DNA of 64,000 nt from an uncultured Tateyamaria sp. (GCF_947503465.1 NZ_CANNDN010000002.1:186001-250000); one strand, 5' to 3'. Shown: positions 9,301 to 18,683, counted from the stretch's first letter. The notes: generated from the letters alone by a model not told the origin. A program made the numbers and translations.

Positions 9301-10893
9301 ATGTCTAGAGAACTGGAACACCTGACCGCCAAGGTGGCGGCAGGCACAATGACACGTCGCGATTTCATGGCGCGTGCCGCTGCACTTGGCGTTTCGGCCG
9401 CTGCCGCAAGCTCGATGCTCGCAACCCCGGCCAAAGCTGCGCCGGTCGCGGGTGGCAGCTTCAAGATGGGTGTGCAGGGCGGCGAGTCCACCAACAGTCA
9501 GGATCCCGCGACCTGGGCGTCAGACGTGCCCATCGCGGGTGGCCAATTGTGGGGCGAAGGTCTGGTCGAAGTAGAAGCAGACGGCTCGCTGACGGGTCTG
9601 GTGGCGGAAAGCTGGGAAGGCTCGTCAGACGCCAAGACATGGCGCTTCAAGGTTCGGCAGGGCATCGAGTTTTCCAACGGCAAATCCGTCACGGCCGAGG
9701 ACGTCATGCAGACCATGGCGCGCCACTCGAATGAGGATTCCAAGTCCGGCGCCCTGGGCATCGTGCAGGGCATCGAAAGCATGCGCACCGATGGTGACGT
9801 GTTCGAAGTGACGCTTGGCGTCGGCAATGCGGACCTGCCTTACCTGATGGCGGACTACCACCTGATGATCCAGCCGAATGGCGGCTTCGACAACCCGACC
9901 GAAGCCATCGGCACCGGAGCCTACACGCTGGAAAGCGATGAACCCGGCGTGCGCATGATCGGCAAGCGCAACCCCAACTACTGGGGCGGCGATCAAAGCC
10001 AGATCGCGCACTACGATGATGTCGAGGTTATCGTGCTGAACGATGCCACGGCACGGACCGCAGCACTGCAATCGGGTCAGGTCGACACGATCAACCGGGT
10101 CGAGCCGAAGATTGCCAAGCTGTTGGACCGCGCGCCCACGATCAACGTTCTGTCGACAGCCGGCCGCGGCCACTACGTGTTCATCATGCATATCGACACG
10201 GCACCATTCGACAGCAATGAACTGCGGCTCGCGCTGAAGCACGCGCTCAACCGCGAGGAAATGGTCGAGAAAATCCTGCAAGGGTATGGCTCGATCGGGA
10301 ACGACATGCCGATCAACGCGGCCTACCCGCTCTTTGACGATACGATCCCGCAGCGGAGCTTTGATCTGGATAAGGCGCGCGAGCACTATGCCAAATCCGG
10401 CCATGACGGCTCGCCCATTATCCTGCGCACCGCTGATGGCGCCTTTCCCGGCGCGGTCGATGCGGCCGCCCTGTTCCAGCAGTCGGCACAAGCCGCCGGT
10501 ATCCCGCTGGAAATCAAGCGTGAACCCAACGACGGTTACTGGTCCGAAGTGTGGAACGTCCAGCCGTTCTGCTGTTCTTACTGGGGCGGTCGCCCTGTGC
10601 AGGATCAGATGTACACGACGGCATATCTGTCGACCGCAGACTGGAACGACACCCGCTGGAAACGTCCGGAATTCGACGAGATGCTGCTCGCGGCACGCGC
10701 CGAACTGGACGAGGCCAAGCGGAAAGAGATCTACTCGAAAATGGGCCGCATGCTGAACGAAGAAGGTGGCCTGATGGTGCCGATGTTCAATGACTTCGTG
10801 GACGCGGTTTCGACCAAGGTGCAGGGTTGGGAAAGCGATCCGAACGGTCCCCAGATGAACTGGTACGCATTCAAGAAAACCTGGAAAGCGTAA
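9301..10893 (+). CDS. Peptide/opine-type ABC transporter substrate-binding protein (SBP_bac_5)
   Basis: Periplasmic binding protein of family 5 (peptides, nickel, opines), 530 residues, that delivers ligand to the permeases encoded downstream. The N-terminus has a twin-arginine signal (TRRDFM, about 18-23, then a hydrophobic stretch and AKA cleavage near residue 46). Family 5 features follow: LVAESWEGSSDAKTWRFKVRQGI, KRNPNYWGG, and LALKHALNREEMVEKIL near 305-320. The strong GGGAGAAACTT lies just upstream of ATG 9301. It is the first gene of a binding protein-permease-permease-ATPase operon and is separated from the permeases by an intrinsic terminator, a common way to make more binding protein than membrane component. 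The exact ligand cannot be read from sequence. Confidence 0.93.
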   Translation: MSRELEHLTAKVAAGTMTRRDFMARAAALGVSAAAASSMLATPAKAAPVAGGSFKMGVQGGESTNSQDPATWASDVPIAGGQLWGEGLVEVEADGSLTGLVAESWEGSSDAKTWRFKVRQGIEFSNGKSVTAEDVMQTMARHSNEDSKSGALGIVQGIESMRTDGDVFEVTLGVGNADLPYLMADYHLMIQPNGGFDNPTEAIGTGAYTLESDEPGVRMIGKRNPNYWGGDQSQIAHYDDVEVIVLNDATARTAALQSGQVDTINRVEPKIAKLLDRAPTINVLSTAGRGHYVFIMHIDTAPFDSNELRLALKHALNREEMVEKILQGYGSIGNDMPINAAYPLFDDTIPQRSFDLDKAREHYAKSGHDGSPIILRTADGAFPGAVDAAALFQQSAQAAGIPLEIKREPNDGYWSEVWNVQPFCCSYWGGRPVQDQMYTTAYLSTADWNDTRWKRPEFDEMLLAARAELDEAKRKEIYSKMGRMLNEEGGLMVPMFNDFVDAVSTKVQGWESDPNGPQMNWYAFKKTWKA

Positions 10894-10904
10894 ATCCAGG
10901 CATA

Positions 10905-10934
10905 CCGCGTCCGGTTCCTCCGGGCGCGGTTTTT
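10905..10934 (+). terminator. Intrinsic terminator/attenuator after the binding protein gene
   Basis: A 10-bp GC stem (CCGCGTCCGG pairing with CCGGGCGCGG, one G-U pair), a TTCCT loop and a TTTTT run directly after. It lies 12 bases after the binding protein stop and before the first permease, so it should act as a partial terminator that lowers expression of the downstream transporter genes. Confidence 0.8.
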
Positions 10935-10990
10935 CGTTGCGCGCAACGGTCTGTCGCGCCGCTTGGCGCATCACAGGAACTGAACATTTC

Positions 10991-11947
10991 ATGCACCCCA
11001 TTCTGACACTTGTCCTGCAGCGTCTTGGTCTTGGCCTGATCTTGCTGCTGGCGGCGTCGGCCCTGCTCTTTGGGCTGACGGAAATCCTGCCGGGTGACGC
11101 CGCCCAAGCCATCCTGGGCCAGGGCGCCACTGCTGAAAACCTCGCCAACCTGCGCGAAGAAATGGGCCTGAACCGCCCTGCCCTGACCCGCTATTTCGAA
11201 TGGCTTGGCGGTATCCTCACTGGCGACATGGGCAATGCGCTGACCAATAACCTGCCCATCGGCGAACAGGTCGCACGGCGCATGTCATCAACGCTGTTTC
11301 TGGCCTTCTGGGCTGCGATCATTTCGGTTCCGCTGGCGATCCTGCTGGGTCTGATCGCCGTGCGGTACCAGAACCGATGGCCGGACAAGCTGATTTCCGG
11401 GGTCACGCTGGCGTCGATCTCATTGCCGGAGTTCATGATTGCGTACATCCTTGTCTTTTTCTTCGCCGTGAAACTCTTCTGGGCCCCGTCCTTTGCCTCG
11501 ATCAGTCCGGGCATGCCGCTTCTGGAACAGCTGCATGCCATTTCGCTGCCGGTTGCCGTCCTGACACTCGTGGTGCTGGCCCACATGATGCGCATGACGC
11601 GGGCGGCCATTCTGAACGTCATGCAATCGGCCTATATCGAAACGGCGGAACTCAAGGGGCTGACCACATTCCGGGTCATTTACAGGCATGCGTTTCCAAA
11701 CGCGATCGCGCCCATCGTGAACGTGGTCATGATCAACCTGGCCTACCTTGTTGTCGGCGTTGTGGTGGTCGAAGTGGTCTTTGCCTATCCGGGCATGGGC
11801 CAATACCTGGTCGATGCCGTGGTCAAACGGGACGTGCCCGTGGTGCTGGCATGCGGCGTCATCTTCGCTGCAGTCTACATCATTCTCAACATCGTGGCGG
11901 ACGTCGTGTCCATTTTGGCGAACCCACGCCTGCGGCATCCGAAGTAG
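10991..11947 (+). CDS. ABC transporter permease, DppB type
   Basis: Inner-membrane permease of a peptide-type importer, 318 residues with about six transmembrane helices. The N-terminal MHPILTLVLQRLGLGLILLLAASALLFGL helix and the ILPGDAAQAILGQ loop are typical of DppB/OppB. The EAA loop contacting the ATPase is visible at about 212-240 (ETAELKGLTTFRVIYRHAFPNAIAPIV). An in-frame TTG at 10937 would place extra residues inside the terminator region, so ATG 10991 is preferred. The next permease gene starts 10 bases after the stop. Confidence 0.93.
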   Translation: MHPILTLVLQRLGLGLILLLAASALLFGLTEILPGDAAQAILGQGATAENLANLREEMGLNRPALTRYFEWLGGILTGDMGNALTNNLPIGEQVARRMSSTLFLAFWAAIISVPLAILLGLIAVRYQNRWPDKLISGVTLASISLPEFMIAYILVFFFAVKLFWAPSFASISPGMPLLEQLHAISLPVAVLTLVVLAHMMRMTRAAILNVMQSAYIETAELKGLTTFRVIYRHAFPNAIAPIVNVVMINLAYLVVGVVVVEVVFAYPGMGQYLVDAVVKRDVPVVLACGVIFAAVYIILNIVADVVSILANPRLRHPK

Positions 11948-11957
11948 GGCCAGAGAC

Positions 11958-12776
11958 ATGCTGAAAAACATCCCCCTCTCAGCGGCTGTTGGCCTGATCA
12001 TAACCACCACCTATTTTCTTGCCGCGATCTTCGCCTCGTGGATCGCGCCCTATGGCATGGCCGAAACCGTCGGCGACGTGTGGGAGGCCTCTTCTTCCGC
12101 GCATTGGCTCGGCACGGACCAGATCGGGCGCGATTTGCTGACCCGCATGATCTTTGGTGGACAAACAACGATCTTCATCGCGACCGCAGCGACCATTCTC
12201 AGCTTCACAACGGGATCGGTTCTCGGATTTCTCGCCGCTGTGTCGGGCGGATGGGTTGACCAGGTCATGAGCCGACTTGTCGATCTTTTCATGTCGATCC
12301 CGTCGCTGATCCTGGCCCTCGTCATTCTGTCCAGCATCGAGGCCACGGTGTTGACTCTGATCGTCATCATGGGCCTGCTCGACAGCACGCGTGTCTATCG
12401 ACTGGCCCGCGCGGTGGCCGTGGACATCTCTGTCATGGACTATGTCGAGGCCGCGCGGCTCAGGGGCGAAAAACTGGGCTGGATCATCTTCCGCGAAATC
12501 CTGCCCAACGCATTGTCGCCCCTTGTGGCCGAAATGGGGCTGCGCTTCATCTTCATGGTGCTCTTCATCTCGACACTGTCGTTCCTGGGCATTGGCGTCC
12601 AACCGCCACTGGCCGACTGGGGCGGCATCGTGAAAGAGAACAAGGAAGGGATCAACTTCGGTATCGGCGCCGCCCTCTACCCGGCAGTTGCCATCGCGAC
12701 GCTGGCCATCAGCGTGAACCTGATCGCAGACTGGATTCTCAACCGAACCACCTCGCTCAAGGGAGGACGCGGATGA
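11958..12776 (+). CDS. ABC transporter permease, DppC type
   Basis: Second permease of the peptide-type importer, 272 residues. Family features are the SSSAHWLGTDQIGRDLLTRMI segment near residues 50-70, several hydrophobic helices and the EAA loop EAARLRGEKLGWIIFREILPNALSPLV near 163-190. A longer frame open to 11748 exists but it overlaps the preceding gene; ATG 11958, just after that stop, gives the expected start. The C-terminus ends in a short basic tail just before a palindromic repeat that separates it from the ATPase gene. Confidence 0.93.
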   Translation: MLKNIPLSAAVGLIITTTYFLAAIFASWIAPYGMAETVGDVWEASSSAHWLGTDQIGRDLLTRMIFGGQTTIFIATAATILSFTTGSVLGFLAAVSGGWVDQVMSRLVDLFMSIPSLILALVILSSIEATVLTLIVIMGLLDSTRVYRLARAVAVDISVMDYVEAARLRGEKLGWIIFREILPNALSPLVAEMGLRFIFMVLFISTLSFLGIGVQPPLADWGGIVKENKEGINFGIGAALYPAVAIATLAISVNLIADWILNRTTSLKGGRG

Positions 12777-12785
12777 TCCAGCCCA

Positions 12786-12833
12786 TCTTCTGGCTGAAAA
12801 TACTTCGGGGGTCCGGGGGCAGCGCCCCCGGGG
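12786..12833 (-). repeat. Dispersed GC-rich palindromic repeat, copy 3
   Basis: Copy 3 of the family: ATCTTCTGGCTGAAAATACTTCGGGGG followed in the sequence by a GGGGGCAGCGCCCCC hairpin (variant of the tail seen in copies 2 and 5). It lies inside the operon, between the second permease and the ATPase gene, so here it cannot be a complete terminator unless the ATPase has its own promoter. Confidence 0.75.
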
Positions 12834-12843
12834 GTATCCAAAC

Positions 12844-14478
12844 ATGACCACACCACTGCTCAAGGTCCGCGGCCTCAAGATCGGGGCAACCGTCTATCCG
12901 CCCGGCGAAAAACCGCACGACATCGAAATCGTGCACGGGGTCGATTTTGATGTCGAACCCGGCAAGGTGCTGGGCCTTATCGGCGAATCCGGTGCAGGCA
13001 AATCCACCATTGGACTTGCGACGATGGCCTATGGCCGTGGGGGCGTCACCTTGACCGGGGGCACGGTCGAGGTGAATGGGCGGGACGTGCGCCAGGCATC
13101 GCTGCGCGACGTGCGCAGGCTGCGCGGCGCGGAAGTGACCTATGTCAGCCAGTCCGCCGCCGCCTCTTTCAACCCGGCAAAGCAGATCATGGAGCAGGTG
13201 ATCGAGGCAGCCGTGGGTCAGGGCAAGTTCAGCAAAGCGGACGCGCAGAAACGGGCTGTTGAGCTGTTTGCAAAGCTGGGCCTGCCCGATCCTGAACATA
13301 TCGGTGCGCGCTACCCGCACCAGGTGTCTGGCGGCCAACTGCAACGCTGCATGACAGCGCTGGCACTGTGCCCCGAGCCCGACCTTGTCGTCTTTGACGA
13401 ACCCACCACCGCGCTGGATGTGACAACCCAGATCGACGTGCTGAAAGCGATCAAGGACGCCATCCGCGACACCGGTGTCGCGGCGCTCTACATCACCCAT
13501 GACCTCGCTGTTGTTGCACAGGTCAGCGATCATATCATGGTGCTGCGCATGGGGCAGATGGTTGAATACGGGACCACCGATCAGATCATCAACGCCCCGC
13601 AAGAGGCGTACACGCAGGCCCTCGTGTCTGTCCGTTCAATTGAACACCAGGAAAAGCAACCAACCGAACCGGTGCTGCGGGTCGAGAACATCACAGCACG
13701 TTACAAAGGCACCAATTTCGACGTGCTGCACGACGTCAGTGTCGATATCAGCCCGGGCCAGACGCTCGCGGTCGTGGGGGAATCCGGTTCCGGCAAGTCC
13801 ACCCTCGCCCGCGTGATCACCGGGCTGTTGCCGCCCGGCGCGGGCAGGATCACCTTCGCGGGCCGCACCCTGTCGCCCGACCAGCCCAGCCGCACACGCG
13901 AAGACCTGCGCGAGTTGCAGATGATCTACCAGATGGCCGATGTTGCAATGAACCCGCGCCAGACGGTCGGTACAATCATCGGGCGCCCTCTCGAATTCTA
14001 CTTCGGACTCAAGGGAGCCGAGAAACAGAAACGGATCCAGGAGCTGCTGGACGAGATTGAACTGGGCACGGGATTTCAGGATCGCTTCCCGGCCGAATTG
14101 TCGGGTGGACAGAAACAGCGGGTGTGCATCGCGCGGGCGCTGGCTGCCAAACCCAGGCTGATCATCTGTGACGAGGTGACATCGGCGCTCGATCCGCTGG
14201 TCGCCGACGGCATCCTGAAACTGCTTCTCAACCTGCAAAAGATCGAAGACGTCGCATACCTTTTCATCACGCACGACCTCGCAACCGTCAAGGCGATCTC
14301 GGACAGTATCGCGGTAATGTATCAGGGCCGGGTCCAGCGCTATGGCACGAAATCCGAAGTGCTGACGCCACCCTATGACGACTACACCGACCTGCTGCTC
14401 AGTTCCGTGCCAGAGATGAAACTCGGCTGGCTCGAAGAGGTGATCGCCAACCGCAAGATGGAAAGCGCCGGAAACTAG
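12844..14478 (+). CDS. Fused dual-domain ABC ATPase (DppD-DppF type)
   Basis: Energises the peptide-type importer; 544 residues with two complete ATPase halves in one chain. First half: Walker A GESGAGKS (about 46-53), signature SGGQLQR (about 162-168), Walker B VVFDEPTTALD. Second half: Walker A GESGSGKS (about 311-318), signature LSGGQKQR (about 418-425), Walker B IICDEVTSALD. The halves correspond to DppD and DppF, which are separate in many bacteria. All visible catalytic motifs are intact in both. The ATG at 12844 follows the palindromic repeat with only a weak ribosome binding site. Confidence 0.93.
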   Translation: MTTPLLKVRGLKIGATVYPPGEKPHDIEIVHGVDFDVEPGKVLGLIGESGAGKSTIGLATMAYGRGGVTLTGGTVEVNGRDVRQASLRDVRRLRGAEVTYVSQSAAASFNPAKQIMEQVIEAAVGQGKFSKADAQKRAVELFAKLGLPDPEHIGARYPHQVSGGQLQRCMTALALCPEPDLVVFDEPTTALDVTTQIDVLKAIKDAIRDTGVAALYITHDLAVVAQVSDHIMVLRMGQMVEYGTTDQIINAPQEAYTQALVSVRSIEHQEKQPTEPVLRVENITARYKGTNFDVLHDVSVDISPGQTLAVVGESGSGKSTLARVITGLLPPGAGRITFAGRTLSPDQPSRTREDLRELQMIYQMADVAMNPRQTVGTIIGRPLEFYFGLKGAEKQKRIQELLDEIELGTGFQDRFPAELSGGQKQRVCIARALAAKPRLIICDEVTSALDPLVADGILKLLLNLQKIEDVAYLFITHDLATVKAISDSIAVMYQGRVQRYGTKSEVLTPPYDDYTDLLLSSVPEMKLGWLEEVIANRKMESAGN

Positions 14479-14636
14479 GACACCTACGGGACGGCGGGCG
14501 GGGCGTCTTTGTCCCAGGGCAAAGAGCGTCCGACCCGTCACGTCGCGCGGAAACGCAACCCTGGTTTCACACATACGGTATGGCATGACGTGTCCGTCAC
14601 ATCCAAACTACGGTCCACGATACGGAGCCTTCACCG

Positions 14637-15473
14637 ATGACATGCAAACTTCTTCTGATCATTCTTGACGGCGTTCCATTGCGCAATTTTCGCCGCCTTT
14701 TCGGCAATCTGGAAGGCTGGGTCGACAGTGGTCATGCGCGGACCTGGACGCACCGTGCGGTGATCCCCTCCATTTCCGCCTCGTGTTATGCCTCGATCCA
14801 CACCGGGGTCACACCTGCGGAACATGGCTGCACCGGCAACGGAAACGTCTTCCGACTGACCCACCCGGATGTCTTTGGACAAGTTCGCCAGGCGGGCGGC
14901 ACGACAGGGGCGGTCGCCCATTCCTTTTGGTCGGAGTTCTTCAATCGCCACCCGTTCGATTTTGTCCGCGACATCGAATATGACGAACCCGACAGCGCCA
15001 CGATCAACCATGGCCGATTTCACAGCATGACCGGCTACGGGCTCACCAACCAGATGACGCCGTCGGACGTGGACCTGTTCGGCACCCTTACCAGTCTCTG
15101 TGCCCGGTTCGATCTGACCTATGGGCTGTTGCACACCTGTACGCTCGACAGCATGGGACACCGGTTTTTTCATGATTGCCAGGAAATGGATCATGCATGT
15201 TTTGTCATGGACGAAATGCTTGCCCCGTTCATCCCGCGTTGGCGCGACATGGGGTACGAGGTGATCATCACCGCGGATCACGGCCAGGACGACCGTGGCC
15301 ACCACGGGGGGCGTGGGGCACTTCAGCAGGAAACCGCGCTTTACTATTTCGGCGCGGCGAACGGGCCGGCACCCGACACTGTCATTGACCAGTTGCAACT
15401 GGCGCCGACGATCCTCAGCCGTCTTGGCGCAGGTATTCCGGACACGATGAAGGCCAAACCGTTTTTGACCTAA
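14637..15473 (+). CDS. Alkaline-phosphatase-fold phosphodiesterase/nucleotide pyrophosphatase-like protein
   Basis: Metal-dependent hydrolase of the alkaline phosphatase superfamily, 278 residues, with no signal peptide. Metal-ligand motifs visible are LIILDGVP (about 6-13), HTGVTPAEHGCTGNG after the likely nucleophile region SISASCYASIHTG (about 44-56, Ser/Thr), and the C-terminal ITADHGQDDRGHHGGRG (about 206-222). This arrangement matches type I phosphodiesterase/nucleotide pyrophosphatase or phosphoglycerate-mutase-like enzymes. It lies 158 bases after the peptide-type transporter on the same strand, so with the CocE-like hydrolase it may help process an imported phospho- or ester-compound. 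The substrate is unknown. Confidence 0.8.
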   Translation: MTCKLLLIILDGVPLRNFRRLFGNLEGWVDSGHARTWTHRAVIPSISASCYASIHTGVTPAEHGCTGNGNVFRLTHPDVFGQVRQAGGTTGAVAHSFWSEFFNRHPFDFVRDIEYDEPDSATINHGRFHSMTGYGLTNQMTPSDVDLFGTLTSLCARFDLTYGLLHTCTLDSMGHRFFHDCQEMDHACFVMDEMLAPFIPRWRDMGYEVIITADHGQDDRGHHGGRGALQQETALYYFGAANGPAPDTVIDQLQLAPTILSRLGAGIPDTMKAKPFLT

Positions 15474-15479
15474 GTACGA

Positions 15480-15947
15480 TCAGGCCGTCGCCTTGTGGGC
15501 CGCAAAGACTTCTGCCAGCGTTGCGGCTTGCTGCAAACCCTGCACCTTGCGCTGTAATTCACCAGCGCCGTCAAACAACAACAGGGTGACATGCGGCGCA
15601 TTATAGCGACGGGCAAAGGCCGCGCCTTCCGGCGTGTTGATATCCGCAACAAGGTAGGTCATTCCGCAGTCGTCAAAATCGCGTAACGCGCGGCGGGTCT
15701 GTTTTTGCAGGGCCGTACAGGTAGGGCATTGTGGGTCGTGGATCTGCACGATCGCCGGATCGCCATTGCCGACCCGCGTCAGATCGTGTTCCGCAGCGTA
15801 AGTTCGAAACGAGCTGATGCCCCAAACCCCGGCCCCCAGAACCGCGGCAGAGGCCGCAGCACCGCCGCCCAGGACTGATCGACGTGACAACGCGGTCCGG
15901 GTCGTTTCGGGTGCGGCTGATTTGGTTCGTTTCCTGGATTTGGGCAT
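15480..15947 (-). CDS. Membrane-anchored thioredoxin-like protein
   Basis: A 155-residue protein with a basic N-terminus, an RRSVLGGGAAASAAVLGAGV segment (about 23-42) that serves as an anchor or twin-arginine signal, and a thioredoxin-like domain with a CPTC motif (DPQCPTC, about 76-82). The domain is short, and the rest (AAFARRYNAPHVTLLLFDGAGE) matches a thioredoxin fold with a cis-Pro position that is not obvious. It probably works in the periplasm as a redox or thiol-carrier protein. Start ATG 15947 is chosen over an upstream in-frame start because the protein then begins MPKSRKRTK directly ahead of the hydrophobic stretch. It is convergent with the phosphodiesterase gene, with six bases between stops. 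Confidence 0.65.
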   Translation of the reverse strand: MPKSRKRTKSAAPETTRTALSRRSVLGGGAAASAAVLGAGVWGISSFRTYAAEHDLTRVGNGDPAIVQIHDPQCPTCTALQKQTRRALRDFDDCGMTYLVADINTPEGAAFARRYNAPHVTLLLFDGAGELQRKVQGLQQAATLAEVFAAHKATA

Positions 15948-16040
15948 AGGTGCCTCACACAGCAATCGTCTTGGACGCACCATAGCGGAGCGGTTTTGAA
16001 AACGCCGCTCACGTCTTTGTCAGATCCCGCACATGAGAAT

Positions 16041-16068
16041 GGCGCGGCCACCAAGGAATGACCGCGCC
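16041..16068 (-). terminator. GC-rich stem-loop downstream of the acyl-CoA synthetase gene
   Basis: GGCGCGG pairs with CCGCGCC across a 14-base loop, 24 bases after the acyl-CoA synthetase stop. There is no T-run, so it is either a weak or Rho-assisted terminator, or only a transcript-end structure. Confidence 0.3.
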
Positions 16069-16092
16069 CCATGTCTCTTCCGGCTGCGTGAC

Positions 16093-17991
16093 TTATTCGG
16101 CCGCCATCGCTTCCGAGGCGATTTCCCATGGGCGGATGAAGTCACCCAAAACCGTTTGGATCGCGGTTTCGCCCTCGCCATTCGCGGCAATCTGGGCCAC
16201 AAGCCCGCGCTTCTTGTCTTCGGTGACCGAAACGACCTGGGCCTTCAACCCTGCCTCGGCCAGGGCGGCGTTATAGATGCGCGTGATCGCCTCTTTGCGC
16301 AGGTCTGGCTTGAAGATCTTGCCAACCGCGGTTTTGGGCAACTCGTCCATGATGGTCATGTGCTTGGGCTGTGCCGCCCGTTCGTGCACATGTTCCTTGC
16401 AGAACGCCAGCAACTCGTCAGGTGTGACGCTCGCACCTTCGACCAATTCCACGTAAGCGCAGGGGATCTCACCCGAGTGCGCGTCCGGCTGACCAATCGC
16501 GCCGGCAAAGGCCACGGCCTCGTGGCCCAGCAGCGCTTCTTCGATTTCGGCCGGGTCGATGTTGTGCCCACCGCGAATGATCAGGTCCTTGGCGCGCCCC
16601 GTGATCCAAAGATAGCCATCAGCATCCAGACGCCCCAGATCACCCGTCCTCAGGTACTTTTCATTGAAATACAGGTCTTTGTTTTTGTCGGCTTCGGTAT
16701 AGGTGTTGCCCGCCCACACACCGGGGTTGCTGACACAGATCTCGCCGATCTCGTCCACACCAGCCTCGACCGGACCGTCGGGCGTGCTCTTGTAGATTTT
16801 CACGTCCGTATAGGGGAACGGGATGCCAACCGAACCGATTTTCTTTTCGCCATCGATCGGGTTACCCGACACAAGGCAGGTCGCCTCGGTCATGCCGTAG
16901 CCTTCGACAATCTCGACGCCTGCGGCGCTTTCATAGCGCTTGAACAATTCCTGTGGCAACGGGGCGGATCCCGAGAAAGTGGATTTCACCGTACTGACGT
17001 CGGCATCAATGGGACGTTGCATCATGGCGGCGATTGCCGTCGGCACCGACGCGATGAACGTGACTTTCCACCGCTCCGTCAGCTTCCAGATGTTGTCGAA
17101 CACGCCCTCGCCCCGGTACCCTTGTGGGGTCGGGAAAATGCAATGCGCGCCGGATGCCACTGCACCCAGCAGCAGAACATGCGCAGCCATCACGTGGAAC
17201 AGCGGCAGCGGGGCCAGTATGTTGTCTTCGGCCGACAACAGGACGGTCGCACCGACCCACCCATTATAGACCATCCCGGAATACTTGTGCTGCGCGACCT
17301 TGGGCATGCCCGTCGTGCCACCGGTGTGGAAATAGCACGCCACCCGATCTTCCTGCACGTCCTCGAACTGAAGTGTGGTTGGGTGTTTCCCGCATTCGGC
17401 ATTGAAATCGAGATACGTAATGCCCGGCGCCTTCTCCATCTTCGGACGGATCAGCGGAATGATAAAGGACTTGAGGCCCGATACGTGGCCCAGCAGATCA
17501 ACCTCGAAGATCGTCTTGCAGTTCGGGGCCAGTTTGACCGCTTCAGTCGTCTTCTGCGCCACGTCCGTTTTCGGGAAGGCGCGCAGCGTAATGACCGCCT
17601 TGGCACCCGTTTCACGCAGGATGGCACCAATCTGTTCGGCATCCAGCAACGGGTTGATCGGGTTCACGATGCCGGCAGTCGCGCCGCCCAGCAGGGCCAC
17701 AACGGTCTCGGTCGCATTGGGCAGGATATAGGCGACCACGTCCTTGGGACCGATGCCGTGGGCCCGCAGCATGTTGGCGCATTGCGCCGTGCGGCCCTGC
17801 AGCTGTGACCAGGTCAGAGTTTCCGCCTTGGACTTCGGATCCGAGAATATCTGATAGCTGACCGCATTGTGGCTGGGGTATTTTTCGGCAGTACGGCTGA
17901 GCATGCCGAACAAGGTTTTGGCAACGTCACGCTCTTCCCAGGGCATTTCGTTCTGAATGGCGTCGCGGTCCGCGATCCCGGCAAATGGCAT
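16093..17991 (-). CDS. Acyl-CoA synthetase (AMP-forming, ANL superfamily)
   Basis: Activates a carboxylic acid with ATP and CoA, most likely a medium or long acyl chain; 632 residues. The AMP-binding P-loop is YFHTGGTTGMPKVA (about 219-232). Other motifs are EGYGMTEATC (about 330-340), LRTGDLGRLDADGYLWITGRAKDLIIRGGHNI (about 445-476) and the catalytic lysine near TAVGKIFKPDLR at the C-terminus. Of the two close ATG codons, 17991 is preferred: GGGAGG lies six bases before it but directly abuts the ATG at 17997. The gene has its own upstream space and no clear operon partner, so the substrate is not given by context. Confidence 0.9.
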   Translation of the reverse strand: MPFAGIADRDAIQNEMPWEERDVAKTLFGMLSRTAEKYPSHNAVSYQIFSDPKSKAETLTWSQLQGRTAQCANMLRAHGIGPKDVVAYILPNATETVVALLGGATAGIVNPINPLLDAEQIGAILRETGAKAVITLRAFPKTDVAQKTTEAVKLAPNCKTIFEVDLLGHVSGLKSFIIPLIRPKMEKAPGITYLDFNAECGKHPTTLQFEDVQEDRVACYFHTGGTTGMPKVAQHKYSGMVYNGWVGATVLLSAEDNILAPLPLFHVMAAHVLLLGAVASGAHCIFPTPQGYRGEGVFDNIWKLTERWKVTFIASVPTAIAAMMQRPIDADVSTVKSTFSGSAPLPQELFKRYESAAGVEIVEGYGMTEATCLVSGNPIDGEKKIGSVGIPFPYTDVKIYKSTPDGPVEAGVDEIGEICVSNPGVWAGNTYTEADKNKDLYFNEKYLRTGDLGRLDADGYLWITGRAKDLIIRGGHNIDPAEIEEALLGHEAVAFAGAIGQPDAHSGEIPCAYVELVEGASVTPDELLAFCKEHVHERAAQPKHMTIMDELPKTAVGKIFKPDLRKEAITRIYNAALAEAGLKAQVVSVTEDKKRGLVAQIAANGEGETAIQTVLGDFIRPWEIASEAMAAE

Positions 17992-18191
17992 GGTCATCCT
18001 CCCTGTAGCGCCATGGTTTTTTCGTTTGCGGCGCAGTAATCCCTCGGCCACAAGATGCGGTGGATTGACGCAATGTTCAAGCATTGCAAGGGGCAGCGCA
18101 GGTGTCGGACGCCGCGTCAGAGCAAGTGACCTTGGGTCACGCGCAGTCCATTTGACCGGCATGTGGCGCAGGACAACCGCGCCTTAGGCGC

Positions 18192-18614
18192 TTACACATG
18201 CGGCAACCGAAGGACCTGCCCGCGATAAATCATGTCTGCAGATGCCAGCATGGGCCGGTTCGCCGCAAGGATGTCTTGACAGCGGTCCGCGCAGCCCAAC
18301 CTGGTGGCCGCCACGGATTTGAGCGTATCGCCGGGCACAATTGTGTAGAAACTGGGTTCACCCGCGCTTGGGATATCTTCGATCACGGCTGCCACTCCAT
18401 GCACGTTGCCAACGGTCAAGATGATGCGCTCCTTGTCGTCCTGGGCGGGCACGCCGCCCGACAGAAACACGACATCGTCCTGCACCTGGATCGACAAATG
18501 TCGGGCATCAAGGTCAAGGCGCCGCAACTCGTCGCGCAAAATGTCCGCCGTCAGATCAACGCCATCATTGGTCAGGACCTTGCCGCGCCCTTTCACAAAC
18601 GGCCACTTCCCCAC
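18192..18614 (-). CDS. BON and LysM domain protein
   Basis: A 140-residue protein similar in layout to small envelope-stress or peptidoglycan-associated proteins: a BON domain (about 18-75, DLTADILRDELRRLDLDARHLSIQVQ) followed by a C-terminal LysM domain (about 88-138, FYTIVPGDTLKSVAATRLG). The LysM part should bind peptidoglycan. The start is GTG 18614: a GAGG lies six bases before it and the protein then begins VGKWPFVKGRGK, like the family; the longer frame to 18653 adds a basic, unlikely N-terminus. No signal peptide is evident. Function in the cell is inferred only from the domains. Confidence 0.75.
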   Translation of the reverse strand: MGKWPFVKGRGKVLTNDGVDLTADILRDELRRLDLDARHLSIQVQDDVVFLSGGVPAQDDKERIILTVGNVHGVAAVIEDIPSAGEPSFYTIVPGDTLKSVAATRLGCADRCQDILAANRPMLASADMIYRGQVLRLPHV

Positions 18615-18683
18615 TTTGCACCTCGCACCCCGGTCAACGCTTGAACGCGTCAAACCAGATTGCGCAGGGCCCGCTAAGGGGAA

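Noticed and set aside
9625-11148. 507-codon minus-strand ORF opposite the binding protein
   Set aside because: Spans two real genes and a terminator on the other strand; typical GC-rich shadow.
16033-17808. 591-codon plus-strand ORF opposite the acyl-CoA synthetase
   Set aside because: The minus-strand frame has all AMP-binding motifs; this one has none.
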